A DNA stretch of 64,000 bases from Candidatus Latescibacterota bacterium (GCA_007136405.1 SLHA01000087.1:1-64000); one strand, 5' to 3'; shown: positions 34,325 to 44,136, counted from the first letter of the stretch. Program-made: numbers and translations. The notes: generated by a model not told the origin, from the letters alone.

Positions 34325-36046
34325 ATGGTCAATATAGAAGTAAACAAACGCAAAGTGGAGGCCAAAGAAGGTGAGACTCTTCTCACCGCTCTGCGGCGCG
34401 AGGGCATTCACGTGCCCACGCTGTGTCATGTCGATGGCCTTACTCCCACCGGTGCGTGCCGGCTTTGCGCCGTGGAGGTGGAGGGAGCGCCGGCCCTGGT
34501 TCCCTCTTGTTCGTTTCCGGTGAGCGAGGGGATGAAGATCCAGACCCATTCCGCCCGCGCCCTGGAAGCTCGTCGCACCATAGTGCAACTGCTCCTGTCG
34601 AATCATCCGGACGACTGCCTGTATTGCATCCGCAATGGTGGCTGCGATCTGCAGCAACTGGCGCAGGAGCTGGGCGTCAGGCAGCGTCTGTTCAGCGGCA
34701 AACGCAGTGTGGGCAAGCTGGATGTGTCCAGCCCCTCCATCGTACGCGATCCGGACAAATGCATTCTGTGCGGCAAGTGCGTGCGGGTCTGCGAGGAAGT
34801 ACAGGGCGTGGCGGCCATCGACTTCGCCCGCCGCGGCAGCCAGGCCACGGTGGCCACCGCCTTCGACACCGGTCTCAATCTGTCCAGCTGCATCAACTGC
34901 GGCCAGTGCATCATCGCCTGCCCCACGGGCGCCCTGGCCGAACAGTCACACATCGACCGGGTGATGCGCGCTATCCGCGATCCGGAGAAAACCGTGGTGG
35001 TCCAGCATGCGCCTGCGGTATCGGTCACCATAGCCGAGGAGTTCGGCTTGAAGCGGGGCATCGACGCGAACGGGAGCATGGTCACCGCACTGCGGCGCCT
35101 GGGCTTCGACCGGGTCTTCGATACTTCGTTCACCGCCGATCTCACCATCATGGAGGAAGCCTCAGAGCTGGTGCAGCGTATTCAGACCGGCGGTGTGCTG
35201 CCCATGCTGACCAGTTGCTCCCCCGGCTGGATCAAGTTCGTCGAGCAGTTTTATCCGGATTTCGTTCCCAACCTGTCTACCTGCAAAAGCCCGCAGCAGA
35301 TGCTGGGCGCGCTGGCCAAGTCCTACTGGGCCGAACAGGAAGGCGTGGATCCGGCCAACGTATTCTCCGTCTCGATCATGCCCTGCGTGGCCAAGAAGTT
35401 CGAGATGGGCCGTCCGGAACACGGTCACGACGGCCAGGCCGACATCGACGCGGTATTGACTACGCGCGAGCTGGCCCGCATGATCAAGACTGCAGGGCTC
35501 AGCCTGGAAGACCTGCCGGCCGGCAAGGCCGATTCACCCCTGGGCGAACGCACTACGGCAGGCAAGATATTCGGTGCCACCGGCGGTGTCATGGAGGCAG
35601 CGGTACGTACCGCGCACTACCTGATCACCGGAGAAGACCTGCCGGATCTCAAAATCCAGCCCCTCCGGGGAACACAAGGCATCAAGGAGGCGGCAGTGGA
35701 GATCGCCGGTATTCGTGTCGGCGTAGCCGTGGCCAGCGGCCTGGGTAATGCGCGCCAGCTCATCGAACAGATCAGGAATGGCCGGCAGGATCTGCACTTT
35801 ATCGAGATCATGACCTGTCCCGGCGGATGTGTCGCCGGAGGCGGCCAGCCTCTGAACACAGACCAGGACATGGTCAAAGCTCGTTTGCAGGCCTTGTACT
35901 CCATCGATCGGGACGAGACGGTGCGCACCAGCCACGCCAACACCGAGGTCGCCAGGCTGTACGAGGTCTTCCTGGGCGAACCGCTGAGCCACAAGAGTCA
36001 CGAACTGCTGCATACGCACTACACCAAGCGCGAAGTCCTCATCTGA
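34325..36046 (+). CDS. hydA: FeFe-hydrogenase catalytic subunit HydA (trimeric, A3-like)
   Basis: 573 aa. N-terminal plant-type [2Fe-2S] (LCHVDG..TGACRLC), His/Cys [4Fe-4S] (HPDDCLYCIRNGGC), two [4Fe-4S] ferredoxin motifs (CILCGKCVRVC, CINCGQCIIACP), then the H-cluster domain with L1 TSCSPGW, L2 MPCVAKKFE and L3 EIMTCPGGCVAGGGQP. L1 has Ser at the second Cys position of TSCCPxW, a variant I recall as common in trimeric bifurcating enzymes. The extra C-terminal [2Fe-2S] domain of longer HydA proteins is absent. The ATG at 34325 follows GAGGATTAGAG; the track's TTG start is less likely. The HydEFG maturases are not in the window. Confidence 0.95.
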   Translation: MVNIEVNKRKVEAKEGETLLTALRREGIHVPTLCHVDGLTPTGACRLCAVEVEGAPALVPSCSFPVSEGMKIQTHSARALEARRTIVQLLLSNHPDDCLYCIRNGGCDLQQLAQELGVRQRLFSGKRSVGKLDVSSPSIVRDPDKCILCGKCVRVCEEVQGVAAIDFARRGSQATVATAFDTGLNLSSCINCGQCIIACPTGALAEQSHIDRVMRAIRDPEKTVVVQHAPAVSVTIAEEFGLKRGIDANGSMVTALRRLGFDRVFDTSFTADLTIMEEASELVQRIQTGGVLPMLTSCSPGWIKFVEQFYPDFVPNLSTCKSPQQMLGALAKSYWAEQEGVDPANVFSVSIMPCVAKKFEMGRPEHGHDGQADIDAVLTTRELARMIKTAGLSLEDLPAGKADSPLGERTTAGKIFGATGGVMEAAVRTAHYLITGEDLPDLKIQPLRGTQGIKEAAVEIAGIRVGVAVASGLGNARQLIEQIRNGRQDLHFIEIMTCPGGCVAGGGQPLNTDQDMVKARLQALYSIDRDETVRTSHANTEVARLYEVFLGEPLSHKSHELLHTHYTKREVLI

Positions 36047-36057
36047 CAGGTATGAAT

Positions 36058-36450
36058 ATGAGCGACGACAAGAAGATCCTTATCGTAGACGACGACGCGG
36101 ACCAGCGCGAGATCCTGGCCATCGAACTCCAGAGTGCCGGTTACCAGGTGCTTACGGCCGAGGGCGAATCCGCGGCCGAAGACTTGCTGATGTCCACCCG
36201 GCCGGACCTGGCGGTGGTTGATCTGATGATGGACAACATGGACTCGGGTTTCGTCCTTTCGCATCGCATCAAGCAACTATACCCGGAAACCCCGGTCATC
36301 ATCCTTACCAGCGTGGCGGCGGAAACCCGGCTGGAATTCAACATCGATCCGGACGACAAACAGTCATGGATCAAGGCGGACGCCTGGATCGACAAACCGG
36401 TTCGTGCCGAACAGTTGTGCGGCGAGATAGAGCGGCTCCTCAACGCCTGA
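36058..36450 (+). CDS. Single-domain response regulator downstream of hydA
   Basis: A 130-aa stand-alone receiver: VDDDADQ, phospho-acceptor in AVVDLMMDNMDSG, Lys in WIDKPVRAEQL. Two ATGs lie close together; 36058 fits the AGG site better than 36052. There is no output domain. It begins 11 bp after the hydA stop and so belongs to the hydrogenase operon. The VDLMMxxMDSG signature matches the receiver in the Hox operon. The sensory hydrogenase-kinase at 39 kb or the receiver-kinase at 41 kb are candidate partners. Confidence 0.9.
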   Translation: MSDDKKILIVDDDADQREILAIELQSAGYQVLTAEGESAAEDLLMSTRPDLAVVDLMMDNMDSGFVLSHRIKQLYPETPVIILTSVAAETRLEFNIDPDDKQSWIKADAWIDKPVRAEQLCGEIERLLNA

Positions 36451-36553
36451 GACCCGCTCCCGCCATCGCCTTCCAGCCGCGGCTACGACGGTCTGCCTGA
36501 ACCCGAGCAAACCGGCCGGCCGCCGTAGCCTGCGCCGCTCTACGGAGAAAGAC

Positions 36554-37417
36554 GTGTACGAAATCCTGCACAAGGAACGCCTGAACCCGACCTGCCACCT
36601 GATGGTCGTGGCCGCGCCGGGAGTGGCACGCAAAGCCCGGGCCGGACAGTTCGTCATCGTGCGCACGGACGAGTACGGTGAACGCATTCCGCTGACCATC
36701 GCCGACTTCGACCGCGATAAGGGCACCATCACCATCATCCTTCAGGAAGTGGGCAAATCCACCATGGAGATGGGTACCCTGCGTGTCGGAGACGGATTGG
36801 CCACCTTTGCCGGTCCGTTGGGCCATCCCACCGAAGTTCAGCAGTACGGAACCGTGGCCTGCGTGGGCGGCGGCGTGGGCATCGCTCCGCTGTTTCCCAT
36901 CACTCGAGCCCTGAAGGAGGCCGGCAACGAAGTCGTTTCCATCATCGGCGCCCGCTCCAGTGATCTGCTCTTCTGGGAAGAGCGCATGGAGTCGGTGAGT
37001 AACCGCCTGATCGTATGCACGGATGACGGCAGTCGCGGCAGGCAGGGAGTGGTGACCGAGCCGCTCACCGAGCTCCTCGAGGAGCGGCCGGGTCAGATAG
37101 CTCGCGTCTGGGCTATCGGACCGGCGATCATGATGAAATTCGCATCTCTGGCCACCCGCCCTTACAAGGTGCCGACGATCGTCAGCCTGAACACCATCAT
37201 GGTCGACGGCACCGGCATGTGCGGTGGCTGCCGGTGCCTGCTGGAAGACGGCGCCCGGTTCGTCTGCGTCGACGGCCCGGAATTCGACGGCCACAAGGTG
37301 GATTGGGACAACCTGCTTTCGCGCCAGCAGTTCTACCGGGAGGAAGAGCAGCAGGCCGTGGAGCGCTGGCAGCACCGCTGCCAGCTCGACGAAGCCGTGG
37401 CCAGGGGAGGGAGCTAA
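36554..37417 (+). CDS. nfnA: NfnA / SudB-type ferredoxin-NADP+ reductase subunit
   Basis: Small subunit of the electron-bifurcating NADH-dependent ferredoxin:NADP+ oxidoreductase. It has an FNR-like FAD/NAD module (GQFVIVRTDEYGERIPLTIAD, CVGGGVGIAPLFPI) and a C-terminal [2Fe-2S] site (MCGGCRC with a further Cys in FVCVDGPEFDG). 287 aa. It starts with GTG behind GGAGAAAG. nfnB begins directly after its stop with no gap, so both are translated together. Present alongside the HydB-NfnB fusion upstream, it gives the cell two NfnB-type flavoproteins in one operon. Confidence 0.93.
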   Translation: MYEILHKERLNPTCHLMVVAAPGVARKARAGQFVIVRTDEYGERIPLTIADFDRDKGTITIILQEVGKSTMEMGTLRVGDGLATFAGPLGHPTEVQQYGTVACVGGGVGIAPLFPITRALKEAGNEVVSIIGARSSDLLFWEERMESVSNRLIVCTDDGSRGRQGVVTEPLTELLEERPGQIARVWAIGPAIMMKFASLATRPYKVPTIVSLNTIMVDGTGMCGGCRCLLEDGARFVCVDGPEFDGHKVDWDNLLSRQQFYREEEQQAVERWQHRCQLDEAVARGGS

Positions 37418-38872
37418 GTGGCTGAACTCACGAACAAGGAACGGATGCGCATACCGCGGCAGGACATGCCGGTCCAGGATGCCGCCGCGCGTCGCGCCAA
37501 CTTCGACGAGGTGGCCCTGGGGCTGGAAACCGAAGCAGCCCGGCTGGAAGCTGAGCGGTGCCTGCAGTGCTCCAGGCCGCGGTGCGTCGAGGGATGTCCG
37601 GTGGATGTGGACATTCCCGGTTTCATCGAGGCTGTGCGCACCGGGAACCTGTCCGAGGCAGTGCGCATCATGAAAACCCGGAACAGCCTTCCGGCCATCT
37701 GCGGCCGCGTCTGCCCCCAGGAGACACAATGCGAACAGTTGTGCATCCTGGGCAAAAAGGGTGAACCCGTGGCCATCGGCCGGCTGGAACGGATCGTAGG
37801 AGACTGGGAACTGCGCGAGCGCACGCAGGCGCTGGAAAAAGCCCCATCCACCGGCAAGCGCGTCGCCGTCGTCGGTTCGGGGCCGGCGGGTCTCGTGTGC
37901 GCGGTGGATGTAGCTCGCCAGGGCCATGACGTCACCCTGCTGGAATCGCTGCACCTGCCGGGAGGGGTGTTGACCTACGGCATACCGGAGTTTCGGCTCC
38001 CCAAGAGCGTGGTCATGGGGGAGATCAACCATGCCATCGAGAACCTCGGGATCAGGCTGTGCGTCGACCATGTCATCGGGCGCATCGCCACGCTGGCTGA
38101 ACTGCTGGACGAATACGACGCGGTCTTTCTTGGCACCGGCGCCGGCTTGCCCTCGTTCATGGATATTCCGGGTGTCAACCTCAACGGCGTCATGTCGGCC
38201 AACGAGTTCCTCAGTCGCGTCAACCTGATGCGCGGATATGACTTCCCTCAGTACGACACCCCGGTCAAGATCGGCGAACGGGTGGTCGTCATCGGCGCCG
38301 GCAACGTGGCCATGGATGCAGCCCGTTGCAGCATTCGTCTGCAGGAACTGCACGGAAACGGCCGGGGAGAGGTGCATATCGTGTACCGCCGGTCGCGGGA
38401 GGAGGTACCAGCCCGTGCCGAAGAGGTGGATCATGCGGAGGAAGAAGGAGTCATTTTCGACTTCCTGACCAATCCCGTCGAAATCATGGGCGATGAGGCC
38501 GGCAAGGTCACCGGGATGCGATGCATCCGCATGCAGTTGGGTGAGCCGGACGACTCCGGGCGACGCCGGCCGGTACCCGTCGAAGGATCGGAATTCGACC
38601 TGCCGGTTGACACCGTCATCTTCGCTCTGGGCACAAGCCCCAATCCTCTGGTCTTCGTGGAGGCGGAGTCGTTGTCGCGCAGCAGATGGGGCACGGTGAT
38701 CGCCGACGAGGAGACGGGACGAACCACCACAGCACGGGTCTGGGCCGGCGGTGATGTTGTCACCGGAGCGGCAACGGTCGTCAGCGCCATGGGAGCCGGG
38801 CGGCGTGCCGCCGCCGACATCCACGCTTTCCTGGCCGGCGAACTGGAGCCATGGAGCGACTCCGAGACCTGA
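37418..38872 (+). CDS. nfnB: NfnB / GltD-type glutamate-synthase-like flavoprotein subunit
   Basis: Large subunit of Nfn, carrying the bifurcating FAD and two [4Fe-4S] clusters. Iron-sulfur motifs: CLQCSRPRCVEGCP and CGRVCPQETQCEQLC; FAD fold VVGSGPAGLVCAVDV; NADP fold VVIGAGNVAMDAAR. 484 aa is typical for NfnB. It starts with GTG immediately after the nfnA stop. GltD of glutamate synthase is related, but the NfnA partner favours Nfn. It is the last gene before a 179-bp gap. Confidence 0.93.
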   Translation: MAELTNKERMRIPRQDMPVQDAAARRANFDEVALGLETEAARLEAERCLQCSRPRCVEGCPVDVDIPGFIEAVRTGNLSEAVRIMKTRNSLPAICGRVCPQETQCEQLCILGKKGEPVAIGRLERIVGDWELRERTQALEKAPSTGKRVAVVGSGPAGLVCAVDVARQGHDVTLLESLHLPGGVLTYGIPEFRLPKSVVMGEINHAIENLGIRLCVDHVIGRIATLAELLDEYDAVFLGTGAGLPSFMDIPGVNLNGVMSANEFLSRVNLMRGYDFPQYDTPVKIGERVVVIGAGNVAMDAARCSIRLQELHGNGRGEVHIVYRRSREEVPARAEEVDHAEEEGVIFDFLTNPVEIMGDEAGKVTGMRCIRMQLGEPDDSGRRRPVPVEGSEFDLPVDTVIFALGTSPNPLVFVEAESLSRSRWGTVIADEETGRTTTARVWAGGDVVTGAATVVSAMGAGRRAAADIHAFLAGELEPWSDSET

Positions 38873-38888
38873 GACCGGATGCGGACTG

Positions 38889-38927
38889 TTGACATCACCC
38901 GCATGCGGTGTATCCCGCCGCATGCGG
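38889..38927 (+). promoter_or_regulatory. Promoter of the sensory hydrogenase-kinase with two identical palindromes
   Basis: TTGACA (38889-38894), 16 bp, TATCCC as a weak -10. The perfect palindrome CCGCATGCGG occurs twice, at 38899-38908 inside the spacer and at 38918-38927 near the start site, 19 bp apart. The arrangement looks like a two-site operator controlling the 39052 gene; the copies could also pair as a hairpin ending the nfn transcript. Confidence 0.5.
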
Positions 38928-39051
38928 CAACCGTCACCTGGGTTGGTGGGTGCCGGGTTCGAATGTGGCCGGTTTGGTGCGGCAGTCTGCTCCTTCGTCG
39001 TGATCGAAAGGAGACCGCTAGCGTGCACATTCTTCCTGCGACCGTTGCCCT

Positions 39052-41049
39052 ATGAAAGGCTCCGCGACACTCGCTCTGATCAACACCGTGCGCGACCGCT
39101 GTAAGACGTGTTACCAGTGTGTGCGCGAGTGTCCGGCCAGAGCCATTCGCATCGTCGAAGGGCAGGCCGATGTCATCCCTGAGCGTTGCATCGGTTGCGG
39201 CAATTGCGTAAGGGTGTGCAACCAGCACGCCAAGATCGCCGTCAGCGCTGCGGATGAAGTCATGGCGCTGCTCCGGTCTCCGCACCGGACAGCTGCGATC
39301 GTGGCACCCAGCTTTCCCGCGGAGTTCGCCGAAATCGACGCCTCCGTCCTGGTCGGCATGCTGCGCTCCCTGGGCTTCGACATGGTCTGCGAGGTGGGCT
39401 ATGGCGCCGACCTGGTGGCGCTGGAGTACCGACGGCTACTGGATCGCAACGACGGCAGACGCTACATTGCCACCACCTGCCCCGCCATCGTCTGTTTCGT
39501 AGAGAAATACTATCCGGATCTGGTGCCGGCCCTGGCTCCCGTGATCTCACCTATGGTCGCCGCGGCGCGGGCGCTGCGCCAGGACCACGGTGACGCTCTG
39601 CACACCGTGTTCATCGGTCCATGCCTGGCCAAACGGCGCGAGGCTCTGAGCGAGGAACTACAGGGGGAAGTCACCCAGGCCATCACCTTTGCCGAGTTGC
39701 GCACCCTGTTCGACCTGGCCAGCCTGACACCGGTCCAGATCGTTCCCAGCGATTTCGATCCGCCACAGGCTCACATGGGCGCCGTGTTCGCCGTGAAGCG
39801 AGGTCTGCTCAAGACGGCCGCCATCGACGAGGATCTGATCACTAACGATGTGATCAGTGCCGGCGGCACCTATCAGTTCGAAGAGGCCATACGGGAATTC
39901 GCCGCGGAGGGCATGACGCCTCGCCTGTTGGAGGTGCTGTGCTGTAACGGCTGCATCATGGGAGCCGGCATGACCACCGAGGCCAGCATGCTGACGCGAC
40001 GCATCCGTGTGGCGCAGTTCGTCAAACAGCGCCTTCGCGACCTGGACTGCAGCCAGTGGAAGGACAGCATAGACCGCTTCTCGGCTCTGGACATGTCGCG
40101 CCGTTTCCTGGCACAGGACCAGCGCATGCCCATGCCATCCAGAGGGCAACTGGCGGAAATTCTGCAACGCATGGGTAAAACCAAACCCGAGGACGAGCTC
40201 AACTGCGGCGCCTGCGGCTACGCCACCTGCGACGAGCACGCCACGGCAGTGTATATGGGGCTGGCGGAAAACGAGATGTGCCTGCCGTACGCCATCGAGC
40301 AACTGCACACGACAGTTGACGAACTTAACTTATCCAACCAGGAGCTGGCCAGCGCCCAGGAGGCGCTCGTTCAAGCGGAAAAGCTGGCCAGCATGGGCCA
40401 ACTCGCTGCGGGTATCGCCCACGAGATCAACAACCCGTTGGGAGTTGTCCTGATGTACGCACACCTGTTGCTGGAGGATGCTGCCGACAACGAGCTGCGC
40501 GAGGATCTGCGCATGATCGCCGAGGAGGCGGATCGGTGCAAGAGCATCGTCTCCGGTCTGCTTGATTTCGCCCGGCAGAATCGCGTCATTCGCACGCCCG
40601 TGGACGTCAACGATCTGGTCGTCAAAACGCTCCGGGCCCTGCCTCCACCGGACGGGATCGAAGTCAGGACCGAATGCCACCTGGAAGATCCCATCGCCGA
40701 ACTGGACAAGGACCAGTTCATACAGGTCCTCAGCAACCTGATCACCAACGCCTACACGGCCATGCCCGAAGGAGGCACGGTTACCGCCAGCCTGGAAGGG
40801 GATTCCGACTCCATATCGTTGCGTCTCAGCGACACCGGAGTCGGGGTACCGGCGGAGAACCTGGAGAAAATATTCCACCCCTTCTTCACCACCAAACAGA
40901 TCGGCAAAGGCACGGGCCTGGGCCTTGCCGTCACGTACGGGATCGTCAAGATGCACCGGGGTACTATTCACTGCGAATCCAATGCTGACCCCGCCGCCGG
41001 GCCCACCGGCACCACGTTCACCGTGACCATGCCGCGCCAGGGCGAATAG
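39052..41049 (+). CDS. hydS: Sensory FeFe-hydrogenase-like protein fused to a histidine kinase
   Basis: 665 aa. It begins with a 2[4Fe-4S] ferredoxin ([23 protein letters not shown]), then an FeFe-hydrogenase H-domain with altered motifs: L1 [10 protein letters not shown]2 [10 protein letters not shown]3 [12 protein letters not shown]. All four expected cluster Cys are kept, but the proton-relay Cys position of L1 is Thr, as expected of a slow, sensing enzyme. An extra iron-sulfur motif (CGACGYATC ... MCLP, about 384-410) links to a coiled coil and a kinase core: [11 protein letters not shown] near 455, [32 protein letters not shown]. The likely role is to sense H2 or redox state and phosphorylate a receiver. 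The usual PAS domain of HydS proteins is not evident. Confidence 0.9.
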   Translation: MKGSATLALINTVRDRCKTCYQCVRECPARAIRIVEGQADVIPERCIGCGNCVRVCNQHAKIAVSAADEVMALLRSPHRTAAIVAPSFPAEFAEIDASVLVGMLRSLGFDMVCEVGYGADLVALEYRRLLDRNDGRRYIATTCPAIVCFVEKYYPDLVPALAPVISPMVAAARALRQDHGDALHTVFIGPCLAKRREALSEELQGEVTQAITFAELRTLFDLASLTPVQIVPSDFDPPQAHMGAVFAVKRGLLKTAAIDEDLITNDVISAGGTYQFEEAIREFAAEGMTPRLLEVLCCNGCIMGAGMTTEASMLTRRIRVAQFVKQRLRDLDCSQWKDSIDRFSALDMSRRFLAQDQRMPMPSRGQLAEILQRMGKTKPEDELNCGACGYATCDEHATAVYMGLAENEMCLPYAIEQLHTTVDELNLSNQELASAQEALVQAEKLASMGQLAAGIAHEINNPLGVVLMYAHLLLEDAADNELREDLRMIAEEADRCKSIVSGLLDFARQNRVIRTPVDVNDLVVKTLRALPPPDGIEVRTECHLEDPIAELDKDQFIQVLSNLITNAYTAMPEGGTVTASLEGDSDSISLRLSDTGVGVPAENLEKIFHPFFTTKQIGKGTGLGLAVTYGIVKMHRGTIHCESNADPAAGPTGTTFTVTMPRQGE

Positions 41050-41192
41050 GGCGGTCACGGACTGGCTGTTCGCTCGAGCTCCGGTGGACCGACCAGACGG
41101 TGCGGCTCTGGATGCCGGCAACCTGTCCGCTTGTCGCCCCGTGACGGTCTGTCAGAAATCCCGTTGGGGGTAACGCGAAGAGAAACCAAGCC

Positions 41193-42356
41193 ATGACGGA
41201 AACGCTCAATGTGCTCGTCTGCGATGATGAGCCGGGGATGCTCAAAGGTACCGAGAGGGCGCTGAGACGGCACCAGATCGAGCTAGTCGACTTGCAGACG
41301 ACCGTTGCCTTCAACGTCGTAATGGCGGATTCCGGCGAAAAGGCGCTGGAGCGAATCCAGGCGGAACGGCCGGACATACTCCTGCTCGACTACAAGCTGC
41401 CGGGTATCTCCGGACTCGAAGTGCAGGAACAGCTGGCGCAGCAGGGACTGGATATACTGACCGTGATGATCTCGGCGTACAGCTCCCTGCAGACCGTCAT
41501 CACAGCCACCAAGCGCGGCGCCTTCGACTTCGTGGTCAAACCGTTCACTCCGGACGAGTTGCGCACCACGGTCCAACGTGCAGCGCACCATCTCCTGCTT
41601 CACCGCCAGGCGTTACGGCTGGCGGAAGAACGCAAACAGATCCGTTTCGAGTTCATTCGTGTCCTGGGACACGAGCTCAAGGCGCCGCTGGCCGCGGTAG
41701 AGGGGTACATGCGGCTGTTGGAGAAACAGGCCCTGGGAGACCAGATCAGCCAGTACGGGCATATCGTCGAACGCAGCCTGATCCGTCTGGACGGCATGCG
41801 CAAGCTGATCTATGACCTGCTGGATCTGACCCGCATCGAGTCGGGCAAGAAGCAGCGGGATCTGGTGTCGGTCGATGTATGTGAAGCGGTGCGGATGGCT
41901 GTGGAGACAGCGTTGCCAGAGGCGCAGGAACGGCAGATCAGCATCCATGCCGACATTCCTGACGAGTTGACCATGCATGCGGACCGGGGTGAACTGGAGA
42001 TCATCCTCAACAATCTGCTGTCCAATGCCGTCAAGTACAACAAGGACGAGGGATCGGTTACCATCACGGTAGCAAACCAGGGCGATCAGGTCCGGATCGA
42101 CGTCGCCGACACCGGCATCGGCATGAGCCCGGAGGAATCGGCCAGACTGTTCAACGAGTTCGTCCGCATCAAAAACGAGAAGACCGCGTCCATACTGGGC
42201 AGCGGTCTGGGTCTGTCCATCGTCAAAAAACTGGTGGCGCTGTACGGGGGAACGATCTCCGTAGCCAGCGAGAAAGACGTCGGCACGACCTTCACCGTGG
42301 TATTGCACAAGGAGCCGCACGCGCAGGAGGCAACCGTACAGGCAGCCGGCGCCTGA
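41193..42356 (+). CDS. Receiver-histidine kinase hybrid
   Basis: 387 aa: an N-terminal receiver (CDDEPG, phospho-acceptor in LLLDYKLPGISG, Lys in VVKPFTPDEL; about 1-135), then HisKA (VLGHELKAPLAAVEGY) and HATPase (NNLLSNAVKYNKDEG, DTGIGMSPEE, GSGLGLSIVKKLV). It has no DNA-binding output and no membrane helix. It follows the hydrogenase-like kinase by 143 bp on the same strand, so it is a natural candidate to receive phosphate from it and pass the signal on. The final transcription factor is not evident in the neighbourhood. Confidence 0.9.
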   Translation: MTETLNVLVCDDEPGMLKGTERALRRHQIELVDLQTTVAFNVVMADSGEKALERIQAERPDILLLDYKLPGISGLEVQEQLAQQGLDILTVMISAYSSLQTVITATKRGAFDFVVKPFTPDELRTTVQRAAHHLLLHRQALRLAEERKQIRFEFIRVLGHELKAPLAAVEGYMRLLEKQALGDQISQYGHIVERSLIRLDGMRKLIYDLLDLTRIESGKKQRDLVSVDVCEAVRMAVETALPEAQERQISIHADIPDELTMHADRGELEIILNNLLSNAVKYNKDEGSVTITVANQGDQVRIDVADTGIGMSPEESARLFNEFVRIKNEKTASILGSGLGLSIVKKLVALYGGTISVASEKDVGTTFTVVLHKEPHAQEATVQAAGA

Positions 42357-42397
42357 ACGCATTACCTGCCGGTGCTTAATGTTTTCTGGCCAGCAGC

Positions 42398-42429
42398 CCG
42401 GCCGCCGGCGCCCTGACACCGGCGGCCGG
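42398..42429 (+). terminator. GC-rich hairpin after the receiver-kinase gene
   Basis: CCGGCCGCCGG (42398-42408) pairs perfectly with CCGGCGGCCGG (42419-42429) across a 10-nt loop, 42 bp past the stop. Only a weak T-rich stretch (ATTGTGTTTCC) follows, so it is a probable terminator or mRNA end. Confidence 0.55.
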
Positions 42430-42519
42430 TACCGGTCACATTGTGTTTCCTGCCTGGCGCTCATTCAGTCGAATGCATACTCCCGATCCGTATACAGCCC
42501 GTACGTGCCCGTCCCATAG

Positions 42520-44046
42520 ATGAACAACATCGACTACGCCGTTTTCTTCGCCTACATCCTGTCGATCCTGACTCTAGGGTTCTATCATGCCAGGCGTAGC
42601 CAGGGGTTCCTTGAATTCTTCCTGGCCGGCCGGTCGATGCACTGGTTTCCCATCGGCATCTCCATCATGGTAACGGCGTTCAGCGCCATCAACTACACGG
42701 CTTTCTCCGGCGAAGTCTTCGCCAACGGCTCCTACGTACTGCTATCCCTGCCTGTTTTCGTCCTGGTGGCATGGCCCGTGACCCGCGTGATCATGCCCCT
42801 GTACCACAGCATGAATGTCAGCAGCGCCTACGAATACCTGGAGAGACGTTTCGACGTACGCGTCCGGCGCGTGGCCAGCGGTCTGTTCATCCTCTGGCGT
42901 CTGCTCTGGATGGCCACGCTGATCTACGTGCCCTGTACCGTCATGGCCCTGATCACCGGCATCGACACCAGCATTCTCATCCTGCTCGCCGGAGCGATCG
43001 CCACCGTATATACCCTGGCAGGCGGCATGCGAGCGGTCATGTGGACCGATGTCATCCAGTTTTTCGTCCTCTGCGGCGGTGTGATTCTCAGCATCGGCAT
43101 CGGCTCCTGGCGGCACCCAGACGGCCTGACCGGCATGCTGCAATCCGGCATCGATGCCGGTCTTGGGCGCCCCTTTCATCCGTTCGATGCGCGCATGTTC
43201 GCGCTGGATCCCACCATTCGCATCACCCTGTGGAGTAGCTGGATAGGCACCTTTGTCGCCTTTCTGGCCCGGTACGGGGCGGATCAGGTGGTCGTGCAGC
43301 GGTATTTCACCGCCCGCTCCCTGCACCATGCCCGGCGTGGCTTCCAGGTAAACTACATCAGCGCCATCTTCGCCCTGTTGTTGTTGGGATTGATGGGTTT
43401 CGCCATCCATAGCCACGCCGTGACCGCCATGCCGACGGCACACGGTGGCGCCCCGCCAGTATTTTTTTTCAGCCAGTTCGTCCGCTCCCTGCCTGTTGGT
43501 GCAACCGGACTGATCGTCGCCGGCCTCTTCGCTGCCACCATGTCGAGCATCGACTCCGGCATCAATTCATGCACCGCCGCACTGATCTCGGATTTCTACC
43601 GGCAGCGCCAGAACCCGGAAAAGGGGCCCGGCGAACTCTTCCTGAGCCGCGCCGGAGTGGTGCTCTTCGGCAGCCTGGCTACATTTCTCAGTCTTCATGT
43701 AGGACGGTTGGGCAGCATCTTCGAGATCGCCAACCGCATCATCAATGCCATGGGGAGTCCGCTGCTGGCTCTTTTTCTGCTGGGGCTTTTCTCGCGTCGC
43801 GTCAATCGCCTCGGTGCCGCCGCGGGCGGTCTGCTTGCCACTATCGCCAGCGCCTGGATCTGCTTCACCGTGGACCCGCTGGCCCTGCACTATTACGCCG
43901 TGGCCAACTTGCTGGTCTCGCTTGCGTTGATCTATGGTTGCAGTCTGATCGAAAACGCGTTCTATGCTCCCCCGTCACCGGCCCAACTGGGCTGGACATG
44001 GTATGGACGCGCCTGGAGCGAAGCCCCACCCGACAGGAGTGCGTAA
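42520..44046 (+). CDS. Sodium:solute symporter (SSS family)
   Basis: A 508-aa membrane protein with about 13 hydrophobic helices. The family patterns are GRSMHWFPIGISIMVTAFSA in helices 1-2, YEYLERRFDVRVRR, and GLIVAGLFAATMSSIDSGINS in the core. Members take up sugars, vitamins, amino acids or anions with Na+. The substrate cannot be told from sequence. It lies 170 bp upstream of a TonB-dependent receptor; the two could act in series, but the receptor has its own Rex-type promoter, so co-transcription is not required. Confidence 0.9.
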   Translation: MNNIDYAVFFAYILSILTLGFYHARRSQGFLEFFLAGRSMHWFPIGISIMVTAFSAINYTAFSGEVFANGSYVLLSLPVFVLVAWPVTRVIMPLYHSMNVSSAYEYLERRFDVRVRRVASGLFILWRLLWMATLIYVPCTVMALITGIDTSILILLAGAIATVYTLAGGMRAVMWTDVIQFFVLCGGVILSIGIGSWRHPDGLTGMLQSGIDAGLGRPFHPFDARMFALDPTIRITLWSSWIGTFVAFLARYGADQVVVQRYFTARSLHHARRGFQVNYISAIFALLLLGLMGFAIHSHAVTAMPTAHGGAPPVFFFSQFVRSLPVGATGLIVAGLFAATMSSIDSGINSCTAALISDFYRQRQNPEKGPGELFLSRAGVVLFGSLATFLSLHVGRLGSIFEIANRIINAMGSPLLALFLLGLFSRRVNRLGAAAGGLLATIASAWICFTVDPLALHYYAVANLLVSLALIYGCSLIENAFYAPPSPAQLGWTWYGRAWSEAPPDRSA

Positions 44047-44136
44047 GAGTCGAAGCCACCCCCTGCAGGACCGCGCGAGATCCGAACCGTCAGGGCCCGA
44101 CGCCGATACGTACGTTGTCGAAGCCACCCAGTGCTC

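Noticed and set aside
34325-36046. HydA as an inactive enzyme because L1 is TSCSPGW instead of TSCCPxW
   Set aside because: The other motifs are complete, and I recall TSCSPGW as the usual variant in trimeric NAD-linked HydA proteins, so I treat it as catalytic.
36440-39028. 862-aa minus-strand ORF opposite nfnA-nfnB
   Set aside because: It lies antisense to two well-supported genes; its sequence is His/Ala/Gly-rich with no family pattern, as expected for a shadow frame in high-GC DNA.
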